From Paenarthrobacter histidinolovorans (GTDB lineage: Bacteria > Actinomycetota > Actinomycetes > Actinomycetales > Micrococcaceae): a DNA stretch of 64,000 nucleotides. Below, piece after piece: positions 17,032-23,898 of the stretch (position 1 is its first letter; each line of letters opens with the position of its first letter). The stretch spans positions 293,784 to 357,783 of the forward strand of contig NZ_BMPM01000005.1 in assembly GCF_014647595.1 (NCBI RefSeq), in the 5' to 3' direction. Both the position numbers and the translations under genes were made by a program. The notes under the pieces are model-generated. The model did no database searches, had not been told where the DNA came from, and worked only from the letters and a program-made list of their open reading frames with translations.

Positions 17032-18252
17032 ATGAACCAGGCATTTGTGTACGACGCCGTGCGCACGCCCTTTGGCAAGTTCGGCTCCGGTCTTGCCGCT
17101 GTCCGTCCCGATGACCTTGCCGCGCACGTGGTCCGCGAGTCTGTTCGCAGGGCTCCCGGTCTTGATGTTGAGCGGATCGACGAGGTGGTGTTCGGCAACG
17201 CCAACGGTGCCGGCGAGGAAAACCGCAACGTTGCCCGCATGGCCACCCTGTTGGCCGGCCTGCCCGTGTCCATTCCAGGCACCACGGTCAACCGGTTGTG
17301 TGGCTCGTCCCTGGACGCAGCGATCATCGCTTCGCGGCAGATCAATGCGGGCGACGCCGACCTCATGCTGGTGGGCGGCGCCGAGTCCATGAGCCGTGCG
17401 CCCTGGGTGCTGCCCAAGACCTCCAAGCCGTACCCGGCCGGTGACATGACGCTGGCATCCACCACGCTTGGTTGGCGTCTGGTGAACCCGGCCATGAACA
17501 AGGATTGGACCATTTCCCTGGGCGAGGCCACCGAAAGGCTGCGCGAGAAGTACGGGATCACCCGTGAGCGGCAGGATGCTTTTGCGGCGGATTCGCACAA
17601 CCTGGCTGATGCTGCGTGGAACGAGGGTTTCTATGATTCTCTGGTTACAGCGGTTCCCGGCACGGACCTGGTCCGTGATGAAGGAATCCGTGCCGGTTCT
17701 TCGGCTGAGAAGCTTGCCGGTTTGAAGACCGTGTTCCGGCCTGAGTCTGACGGGCCCGACGGCGGTACGGTCACCGCCGGGAATGCCTCGCCTCTGTCCG
17801 ATGGTGCTTCTGCGGCGTGGATCGGTTCTGAAGCTGCTTCGTCCATCCTCGGTCTGGAGCCGCTGGCACGCATCGCGGGCCGTGGTGCGCACGGTAACGA
17901 TCCACAGTTCTTCGGGTTCGCCCCGGTGGAGGCCGCCAACAAGGCCCTCGCAAAGGCGGGCATCGGCTGGGACCAGGTGGGCGCCGTCGAACTTAATGAA
18001 GCGTTCGCCGCGCAATCGCTGGCGTGTGTTGACGCGTGGGGGATCGACCCCGCAATCGTGAACCGCCATGGCGGTGCGATCGCCATGGGGCACCCGCTGG
18101 GTGCTTCCGGTACGCGCATCCTGGGCACGCTCGCCCGTTCCCTGCAGGCTTCGGGCCAGCGCTGGGGTGTCGCGGCGATCTGCATCGGTGTTGGGCAGGG
18201 CCTGGCTGTGGTGCTGGAGAACGTTTCTGCCGGAGTTTCGGAAGGAGTCTAG
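17032..18252 (+). CDS. pcaF: 3-oxoadipyl-CoA thiolase
   Basis: 406-residue thiolase II family protein. The acylated Cys90 lies in VNRLCGSSLDA, the His in NEAFAAQ is followed by GGAIAMGHPLGASG, and the second Cys is in CIGVGQG near the end (usually CIGGGQG). It cleaves 3-oxoadipyl-CoA to succinyl-CoA and acetyl-CoA, the last step of the pathway. pcaIJ follow after 5 bp, so the three form one unit separated from pcaC by a repeat-bearing 75-bp gap. Confidence 0.92.
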   Translation: MNQAFVYDAVRTPFGKFGSGLAAVRPDDLAAHVVRESVRRAPGLDVERIDEVVFGNANGAGEENRNVARMATLLAGLPVSIPGTTVNRLCGSSLDAAIIASRQINAGDADLMLVGGAESMSRAPWVLPKTSKPYPAGDMTLASTTLGWRLVNPAMNKDWTISLGEATERLREKYGITRERQDAFAADSHNLADAAWNEGFYDSLVTAVPGTDLVRDEGIRAGSSAEKLAGLKTVFRPESDGPDGGTVTAGNASPLSDGASAAWIGSEAASSILGLEPLARIAGRGAHGNDPQFFGFAPVEAANKALAKAGIGWDQVGAVELNEAFAAQSLACVDAWGIDPAIVNRHGGAIAMGHPLGASGTRILGTLARSLQASGQRWGVAAICIGVGQGLAVVLENVSAGVSEGV

Positions 18253-18257
18253 GGATC

Positions 18258-18944
18258 ATGCTGAATTTCATTGACACTGTTGGCGAGGCTGTGGCCGGTA
18301 TCCAGGACGGTTCCACTGTGATGATCGGCGGCTTCGGCAATGCCGGGCAGCCGTTTGAGCTCATTGATGCCCTGATGGATTGCGGAGCGAAGGACCTGAC
18401 CGTAGTCAACAACAACGCCGGCCAGGGTGATCAGGGCCTGGCGTTGCTGATCAAGGAAGGCCGTGTCCGCAAGATGATCTGCTCCTTCCCGCGGCAGTCC
18501 GATTCCTGGCACTTCGACGCCAAGTTCCACGCCGGTGAGATCGAGCTGGAGCTGGTTCCGCAGGGCAACCTGGCCGAGCGGATCCGTGCCGCCGGCGCAG
18601 GTATCGGTGGCTTCTTCACGCCCACCGGCTACGGCACCACCTTGGCCGAGGGCAAGGAAACCCGGTTCCTGGATGGGAAGTGGCAGGTGTTCGAAACGCC
18701 CATCCACGCCGACGTCGCCCTGATCAAGGCACTCAAAGCCGACGGCAAGGGCAACCTCGTCTACCGCAAGACAGCCCGGAACTTCGGGCCGATCATGGCC
18801 GCCGCTGCCAAGCACACCATCGTGCAGGTCTCTGAGATCGTGCCCACTGGTTCCTTGGATCCCGAGAACGTGGTGACCCCCGGTATTTACGTCAACAGCG
18901 TGGTCCGCGTCGATTCTGCCGGAGCAAAAGAGAAGGTGGCCTGA
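18258..18944 (+). CDS. pcaI: 3-oxoadipate CoA-transferase subunit A
   Basis: 228 residues of the type I CoA-transferase alpha family. The GFGNAGQP and NNNAGQGDQGLA segments are typical of succinyl-CoA:3-ketoacid transferases. The ATG at 18258 is taken because GGAGT lies just upstream at the end of pcaF and the family begins here. It pairs with the next gene to transfer CoA from succinyl-CoA to 3-oxoadipate. Confidence 0.92.
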   Translation: MLNFIDTVGEAVAGIQDGSTVMIGGFGNAGQPFELIDALMDCGAKDLTVVNNNAGQGDQGLALLIKEGRVRKMICSFPRQSDSWHFDAKFHAGEIELELVPQGNLAERIRAAGAGIGGFFTPTGYGTTLAEGKETRFLDGKWQVFETPIHADVALIKALKADGKGNLVYRKTARNFGPIMAAAAKHTIVQVSEIVPTGSLDPENVVTPGIYVNSVVRVDSAGAKEKVA

Positions 18945-18946
18945 TC

Positions 18947-19615
18947 ATGAGCACCCAGACAAGCATCCAAACATCTGAGAAACCGCTGGGACGCGACGAG
19001 CTCGCGCAGTTGGTAGCCCGTGACATCGCTCCCGGCTCCTTCGTGAACCTGGGCATTGGCCAGCCGACGCTCGTGTCCAACTACCTCACCGAGGAACAGA
19101 ACATCACGCTCCACACGGAGAACGGGATGCTTGGCATGGGCCCGGCCGCCGAGGGTGAAGAGATTGACGGCGACCTCATCAACGCCGGCAAAATCCCCGT
19201 CACCGAGCTGCCCGGAGCCTCGTACTTCCACCACGCCGACTCGTTCGCGATCATGCGCGGCGGCCACTTGGACATCTGCGTCCTCGGGGCCTTCCAGGTC
19301 TCCGCCACCGGCGACCTCGCCAACTGGCACACCGGCGCACCCGACGCGATCCCCGCCGTCGGAGGTGCCATGGACTTGGCCACCGGCGCGAAGGACGTGT
19401 TCGTCATGATGACGTTGCTGACCCGTGAGGGGGTGTCCAAGCTGGTGGAGAAGTGCAGCTACCCGCTGACCGGCGTCGGCTGCGTGACCCGCGTGTACAC
19501 GGACAAGGCGGTGTTCCTCACAGGACCCGACGGCGTCACCGTCCGCGAGACCTTCGGCTGCACCTTCGAGGAAATCCAGGAACTCGTGCCGCTGCCCCTG
19601 AAGAAGGCAGAGTAG
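18947..19615 (+). CDS. pcaJ: 3-oxoadipate CoA-transferase subunit B
   Basis: 222 residues. The catalytic Glu is in the HTENGMLGMGP segment near residue 50, and GGAMDLATGAKD is the conserved core. It starts 2 bp after pcaI, so the two subunits are co-translated. The last three codons and the stop already lie inside a 74-bp tandem repeat that continues downstream, suggesting that the repeat expanded or inserted exactly at the gene end. Confidence 0.92.
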   Translation: MSTQTSIQTSEKPLGRDELAQLVARDIAPGSFVNLGIGQPTLVSNYLTEEQNITLHTENGMLGMGPAAEGEEIDGDLINAGKIPVTELPGASYFHHADSFAIMRGGHLDICVLGAFQVSATGDLANWHTGAPDAIPAVGGAMDLATGAKDVFVMMTLLTREGVSKLVEKCSYPLTGVGCVTRVYTDKAVFLTGPDGVTVRETFGCTFEEIQELVPLPLKKAE

Positions 19616-19777
19616 GCCCCGCAAGTCTGGGCTCTCCCGTTGTGGGGCCCGCTCTGCGTGGTCTTTCGGGAACGAATCGCGCAGAGTAGGCCCCGCAAGT
19701 CTGGGCTCTCCCGTTGTGGGGCCCGCTCTGCGTGGTATTTCGGGAACGAATCGCGCAGAGCAGGCCCCACAACGCAC
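19607..19777. repeat. 2.3 tandem copies of a 74-bp element with internal inverted repeats
   Basis: Units 19607-19680 and 19681-19754 differ only slightly, and a partial third unit reaches 19777. Within each unit CGTTGTGGGGCC and CTCTGCG are the reverse complement of the unit ends (CGCAGAG, GGCCCCACAACG), so large hairpins can form. The end sequence is shared with the 64-bp repeats at 9716-9852. It starts inside pcaJ and stops 16 bp before the pcaR start codon. Confidence 0.9.
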
Positions 19778-19793
19778 CCTAGGATTGGTAACC

Positions 19794-20597
19794 ATGACCG
19801 ACTCCGCAGTAACCCCGCAGGCCAGCGACCAGTACGTCCAGTCCCTGGCCCGGGGTCTGGCAGTGATCAGGGCGTTCGACGCGAACAACCCCGTCATGAC
19901 GCTGAGCGAAGTCGCAGCCCGCACGGACCTGACCCGTGCCACAGCGAGGCGGTTCCTGCACACGTTGGTTGAGCTGGGCTACGTCCGCACCGACGGCAAG
20001 ACCTTCGCTCTCACCGCAAAGGTGCTGCAGCTCGGGTACTCGTACCTGTCTGCCCTTTCCTTGCCGCAGCTTGCCCAGCCGCACCTGGAGCAGCTCAGCC
20101 TGAAACTGGGGGAGTCCACGTCCGCCGCGGTGCTGGACGGGCAGGACATTTTCTACGTGGCGCGGGTCGCCACCAAGCGCATCATGAACGTCGGCATCAC
20201 GGTGGGCACGCGCTTCCCCGCTTACGCGACGTCCATGGGCCGGGTGCTGCTCGCCGGACTTCCGCAGGCCAAGCTCGAGGCCTACCTTTCGACGGCGGAA
20301 CTCACGCCGCTTACGCCGCGAACCGTCGCCAGCGTGCCCGACTTGAGGGCCGCCGTCGAGCGTGTCCGCCAGCAAGGCTGGTGCCTGCTGGACCAGGAGC
20401 TGGAACTTGGACTGATGTCCATCGCAGCGCCGGTGTGGAACCACAACAACGGGGATAACGTGGCCGCCATTAATGTGTCGCTGCAGGCCCAGGCTGTTGC
20501 AGCGCGGCCGGACCCGGAGCAGTACCTCGATGACGTGCGGCAGGAAGTAGTAGCAACCGCCAACGCGATCTCCCAGGACGTCTCCGCCAAGCACTAA
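19794..20597 (+). CDS. pcaR: IclR-family regulator, PcaR/PcaU-like
   Basis: 267 residues. The winged HTH lies at about 20-80 (MTLSEVAARTDLTRATARRFL) and is followed by the IclR effector domain with YLSALSLPQLAQPHLEQL and VGTRFPAYATSMGRVLLAGL, the signature of the PcaR/PcaU/PobR subgroup that senses protocatechuate or 3-oxoadipate. The ATG at 19794 is chosen because upstream in-frame codons come from the 74-bp repeat. It is co-directional with pcaIJ and probably controls the pca operon. Confidence 0.87.
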   Translation: MTDSAVTPQASDQYVQSLARGLAVIRAFDANNPVMTLSEVAARTDLTRATARRFLHTLVELGYVRTDGKTFALTAKVLQLGYSYLSALSLPQLAQPHLEQLSLKLGESTSAAVLDGQDIFYVARVATKRIMNVGITVGTRFPAYATSMGRVLLAGLPQAKLEAYLSTAELTPLTPRTVASVPDLRAAVERVRQQGWCLLDQELELGLMSIAAPVWNHNNGDNVAAINVSLQAQAVAARPDPEQYLDDVRQEVVATANAISQDVSAKH

Positions 20598-20606
20598 CCC
20601 AAGCAG

Positions 20607-20654
20607 GTCGCAGATCAGGTCGTTCCCAGCGCTGGGAACGACCTGATCTGCGAC
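20607..20654. terminator. Perfect 48-bp palindrome after pcaR
   Basis: Bases 20607-20630 are the exact reverse complement of 20631-20654, with no loop. It lies 9 bp after the pcaR stop and 18 bp before the end of a convergent gene, so it can serve as a bidirectional terminator. A degenerate homologue at 16957-17003 shows that it belongs to a dispersed repeat family. Confidence 0.8.
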
Positions 20655-20672
20655 TCAGATGGGTAGGGGCGG

Positions 20673-21017
20673 CTACTTCCGGATCGCCGCCAGCCGGGTC
20701 TCCAGGATCCTCCGCACCATGGAGTCGGGCACGGGGTTGTCCGCGGAGAACCTCAATGTTCCCGGCGACCACGAGTACCCGCCAAGCTCTTCCGACATCT
20801 CGGGCAGGATCTGTCCGCTGAACGGGTACAGCGCCAGGTGCTTCCTGGTTTCGAGCACGCTCACGAAGCCCTTGCCGTCCACCAGCAACGCGGGCATCCC
20901 ATAGCTTGTGCCTTCCTCGGCGTCAGGGGCGAGTTCCCGGGCAACCCCTACGATGCGCTCCAGAATCGAGCGGTTGGCTTCGCTGACGTTCTCCAAATAT
21001 TCGGTGACGGTTCCCAT
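20673..21017 (-). CDS. DUF1801-family protein
   Basis: 114 residues starting MGTVTEYLENVSEANRSILE. The pattern (helical N-terminus, EEGTSYGMPALLVDGKGFV, ETRKHLALYPFSGQ, then GTLRFSADNPVP and a C-terminal helix) is that of the DUF1801/YdhG (frataxin-like, iron chaperone-like) family. It is leftward and separate from the pca cluster. The role is not known in actinobacteria. Confidence 0.75.
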   Translation of the reverse strand: MGTVTEYLENVSEANRSILERIVGVARELAPDAEEGTSYGMPALLVDGKGFVSVLETRKHLALYPFSGQILPEMSEELGGYSWSPGTLRFSADNPVPDSMVRRILETRLAAIRK

Positions 21018-21058
21018 AGGGACATGCTTCACCAACCTGCACCAAGAGGGCCAGAGGC

Positions 21059-21457
21059 TTAGCGCTCCGGAATGACTGCGATGCCCTGGATTTCGATCAG
21101 TGCTTCCTTCTGCCACAGCCGTGTGACGCCGATGCCTGCCATGGCCGGGTACTGCGAGCCCGCCATTTCGCGCCAAATTCGTCCGATTTCGCGGCCGTTG
21201 GCCATGTAGTCGTCAACGTCGGTGAGGTAGATGGTCACGTTGACCAGGTCCTCGGGTTCACCGCCGGCCTCGCGCAGGGTGGTGAGCACGTTGGTGAACG
21301 CCTGCTTGAATTGCTCCACAATCCCGCCGGGAACGATGTTCATGTTCTTGTCCAAAGCGGTCTGGCCGCCCAGGAAGACCGTGTTGCCGGCCAGGATTCC
21401 GTGTGCGTAGCCGGATGGTTTGGCCAGTGACTCCGGGTTGATTGTCGTGTGGCTCAT
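21059..21457 (-). CDS. RidA-family enamine/imine deaminase-like protein
   Basis: 132 residues of the YjgF/YER057c/UK114 fold, with FLGGQTALDKN, TTLREAGGEPEDLVNVTIYLTDVDDY and ALIEIQGIAVIPER. The Arg that binds carboxylates in canonical RidA (usually R-V/x-E near the C-terminus) is not in its usual context; here the segment reads EALIEIQGIAV, so the function may be a pathway-specific deaminase rather than general RidA. GAGGAGG precedes its ATG. It is divergent from the FAH/cupin/CoA-ligase operon across 135 bp, which suggests a role with enamine or imine intermediates of that pathway. Confidence 0.8.
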   Translation of the reverse strand: MSHTTINPESLAKPSGYAHGILAGNTVFLGGQTALDKNMNIVPGGIVEQFKQAFTNVLTTLREAGGEPEDLVNVTIYLTDVDDYMANGREIGRIWREMAGSQYPAMAGIGVTRLWQKEALIEIQGIAVIPER

Positions 21458-21540
21458 GCTGTTCCTCCTCGGTTGTGGCAACTGCAAAAACTTTTGAAAA
21501 GCCTCTGTGCAGATCATTTCCGCCGTGCTACGTTGAGCAT

Positions 21541-21569
21541 ATGTGACGATCGTAAAAAAGTCGACACAT
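21541..21569. promoter_or_regulatory. Candidate operator for the aryl-CoA operon
   Basis: ATGTGaCGA (21541-21549) and TCGaCACAT (21561-21569) form an inverted repeat with one mismatched pair per arm, separated by 11 bp containing an A-run. It lies 24-52 bp upstream of the FAH gene, in the divergent region with RidA, and is a plausible regulator site. Confidence 0.45.
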
Positions 21570-21592
21570 CCAAAATCTCGAAGGGACAAGCA

Positions 21593-22432
21593 ATGAAACT
21601 CGCCACCTTGCGCTCAGCCAACGGGGGTACGACGGCGGCCATCGCCACGGGCGACGACGCCTGGCTCGCGCTTCCGGCCAGTGACGTTGGCGCGCTCCTG
21701 GGCCGGCCGGACTGGCGGTCCGTGGTGGAAGAAGCCGACGGGGACTTCATCACCGACCCCGAGTACGCGCCCCTGCTGCCGCGCGCAGGAAAAGTGATCT
21801 GCTGCGGCCTGAACTACGGGGACCACATCCAGGAGATGGGCAGGGAGCTCCCCGAATACCCCACCCTGTTCGCCAAGTACGCAGACACTCTGGTTGGCGC
21901 CAACGATGCTGTAGAAGTCCACGGCAGCGGCCGGGTCGACTGGGAAGCCGAGCTGGCCGTCGTCGTGGGTTCCGAACTGTACCGCGCGGATGAGGAGCAG
22001 GCCCGCGAAGCCATCGCCGGGTACACCGTTGCCAACGACGTCTCCATGCGCGACTGGCAGAACCGGACCCTGCAGTGGTTCCAGGGGAAGGCCTGGGATC
22101 GCACCACCCCGGTGGGCCCGGTGATGCTGACCGCGGACGAGGCCGGGGAAAGCTTTGATGTCCGGGGCTACGTCAACGGCGAGCTCGTGCAGCAAGGGAA
22201 CACCAGCACCTTGGTGTTCGGCCCGGCGCAGCTCCTGTCCTACATCTCCCGGTTCACTGTCCTTCGTCCCGGCGACCTCGTTCTGACGGGAACGCCCGGG
22301 GGAGTGGGCATGGGCATGACCCCGCCGCGCTTCCTGAAGGACGGGGATGTCCTCACCACCGAAATCGACGGGATCGGCCGGCTGGAAAACCTGTTCCGGA
22401 TCCATGCCGACGTAGCAGTCCCCGCTTCCTGA
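21593..22432 (+). CDS. Fumarylacetoacetate hydrolase-family protein
   Basis: 279 residues of the FAH/acylpyruvase superfamily. Typical blocks are ICCGLNYGDHIQEMG, the metal-binding VDWEAELAVVVG, AYTVANDVSMRDWQ-like and LTGTPGGVGMG. Members hydrolyse or hydrate acylpyruvates and 2-oxo-enoic acids after aromatic ring cleavage. The ATG at 21593 (AAGGGACAAGCA upstream) is the start that fits the family. It leads the rightward operon FAH, cupin, TesB, ligase, monooxygenase, transporter, thioesterase, with short gaps throughout, so its likely job is the last C-C cleavage step. Confidence 0.85.
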   Translation: MKLATLRSANGGTTAAIATGDDAWLALPASDVGALLGRPDWRSVVEEADGDFITDPEYAPLLPRAGKVICCGLNYGDHIQEMGRELPEYPTLFAKYADTLVGANDAVEVHGSGRVDWEAELAVVVGSELYRADEEQAREAIAGYTVANDVSMRDWQNRTLQWFQGKAWDRTTPVGPVMLTADEAGESFDVRGYVNGELVQQGNTSTLVFGPAQLLSYISRFTVLRPGDLVLTGTPGGVGMGMTPPRFLKDGDVLTTEIDGIGRLENLFRIHADVAVPAS

Positions 22433-22467
22433 CAACGTCTCGACCCCACCCACAAAGGAGAAACCCC

Positions 22468-22950
22468 ATGAGCCAGACAACCACTGAATACGTCCTCGAA
22501 GGCGACAACTCCATCTACGCGCAGGCAGACGGCAAGGTTGTCCCCGTTGTCACCCGTGCCGGCGCCGAGGACACCAATACCGCCCAGTCCGGCGATTGCA
22601 TCCGCGTGTCCGGGGTGAGCATCCAGCACACCCCGGCAACCAAGATCTGGTTCGGTCAGGTGTCCAACACCCCCGGCTACCGCTCACTGCCCCACCACCA
22701 CGGCGAAGCTGAGACGGGAGGCTATGTGCTCCGTGGCCACGGCCGGATCTACTTCGGGGAGAACTACTCGGAGTTCCTGGACATGAAAGCCGGCGACTGG
22801 GTGTTCGTACCCCCGTTCATGCCCCACGTCGAGGCCAACATGTCCGTCACGGAAGACCTCGTGTGGCTGACCGCCCGCACCCCGGAAAACCTCGTGGTCA
22901 ACCTTGAGGACGTTCCGGACGAGACCCTCGCCGATTACCGCAGGGCGTAG
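22468..22950 (+). CDS. Small cupin-domain protein, possible dioxygenase
   Basis: 160 residues with one cupin barrel. Motif 1 is seen as LPHHHGEAETGGYVLRGHGR (about residues 73-92), with a His-His-His-x4-Glu pattern suited to a metal. Motif 2 is AGDWVFVPPFMPHVEAN (about 109-125), with the final His. AAAGGAG precedes the ATG. It is about half the length of bicupin gentisate dioxygenase. Its place between FAH and CoA-ligase genes suggests a ring-cleaving dioxygenase or an isomerase for a hydroxylated ring product, but this is inference. Confidence 0.75.
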   Translation: MSQTTTEYVLEGDNSIYAQADGKVVPVVTRAGAEDTNTAQSGDCIRVSGVSIQHTPATKIWFGQVSNTPGYRSLPHHHGEAETGGYVLRGHGRIYFGENYSEFLDMKAGDWVFVPPFMPHVEANMSVTEDLVWLTARTPENLVVNLEDVPDETLADYRRA

Positions 22951-22953
22951 GCC

Positions 22954-23826
22954 ATGATCACTGGAACCCTGACCTCCGAGACCTTCCTCCGCGCCGTCCA
23001 CCTGACCCCGGCGACGGCTGAGATCTTCGATGAAGCGTATGAAGCAACCACCCAGTACGTGCCGTGGCCAAAAGCCTATGGTGGAGACATGGTGGCCCAA
23101 GCCGCTGCAGCCATGATGCGCTCGGTGGACGCTGACAGGACCTTGCACTCGATGCACAGCTACTTCATGCGTCCGGTGGATATAGCTTCCAGTGTTCGCT
23201 ACGAAGTGGAGCGCCTTCGGGATGGCCGCGGATACTCCACCCGCACGGTCCGCGGCTTCCAGAACGGCAAGCCGGTCTACGCGGCCATGGGTTCCTTCCA
23301 GGTTCCCGAAGACGGGCCGGACTTCCAGCCTGAGGCGCCTGCCGCCGTCGAGCCTGAATCGCTGCGGTCAGCGGCGGAAGCGCTGAGCGGAACTGACGGC
23401 GCGGCGGCGGAGTACTGGTCTGCGGGCCGCAGCTTCGACATGCGCCATATTCCCGGTCCGGTATATGTCGAGCTGGAGGGCGGCATGGCTCCGCAGCAGG
23501 CCATCTGGGTCAAAGCCTTTGATGCCTTGCCGGACGACGCCGACCTCCACCGCACAGCCTTGGCTTACGTCTGCGATTACACCATTTTAGAGCCGCTGCT
23601 CCGGGTCAATGGATTGAACTGGTCCAGCCCGGGACTCGCAACCGCCAGCCTGGACCACTCCATGTGGTTCCACCGTGACGGCCGTGCCGATGACTGGATT
23701 CTGTATGCCCAGGAAGCCATCTCCGGACAAAGCAACAGGGGCCTCGCCATGGGCCGCTTCTTTGACCGGCACGGCAGGCTCCTGGCAACAGTCGCCCAGG
23801 AAGGCATGATCCGCGCCGGCGCCTGA
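22954..23826 (+). CDS. TesB-like acyl-CoA thioesterase
   Basis: 290 residues with the double-hotdog organisation of acyl-CoA thioesterase II. The first hotdog (ATTQYVPWPKAYGGDMVAQA) and second hotdog (TASLDHSMWFHR, with the catalytic Asp, and the AQEAISGQSNRGLAMGRFF helix) are both complete. It starts 3 bp after the cupin stop. In this operon it could release a free hydroxylated aromatic acid or product from its CoA ester, or protect the CoA pool. Confidence 0.85.
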   Translation: MITGTLTSETFLRAVHLTPATAEIFDEAYEATTQYVPWPKAYGGDMVAQAAAAMMRSVDADRTLHSMHSYFMRPVDIASSVRYEVERLRDGRGYSTRTVRGFQNGKPVYAAMGSFQVPEDGPDFQPEAPAAVEPESLRSAAEALSGTDGAAAEYWSAGRSFDMRHIPGPVYVELEGGMAPQQAIWVKAFDALPDDADLHRTALAYVCDYTILEPLLRVNGLNWSSPGLATASLDHSMWFHRDGRADDWILYAQEAISGQSNRGLAMGRFFDRHGRLLATVAQEGMIRAGA

Positions 23827-23898
23827 TCGCTCCTGCACCCAAACAGCCCCACTCCACCCATCCCCAGCTCCAACGACGCACCACTGAAAGGAACGGCC

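Noticed and set aside
19607..19777. Possible CRISPR array
   Set aside because: Only 2.3 contiguous units with no unique spacers between repeats and no cas genes; it is a tandem repeat.
22468..22950. Straightforward gentisate 1,2-dioxygenase call for the cupin
   Set aside because: It is about half the usual length, with one cupin barrel, and maleylpyruvate isomerase is missing from the operon.
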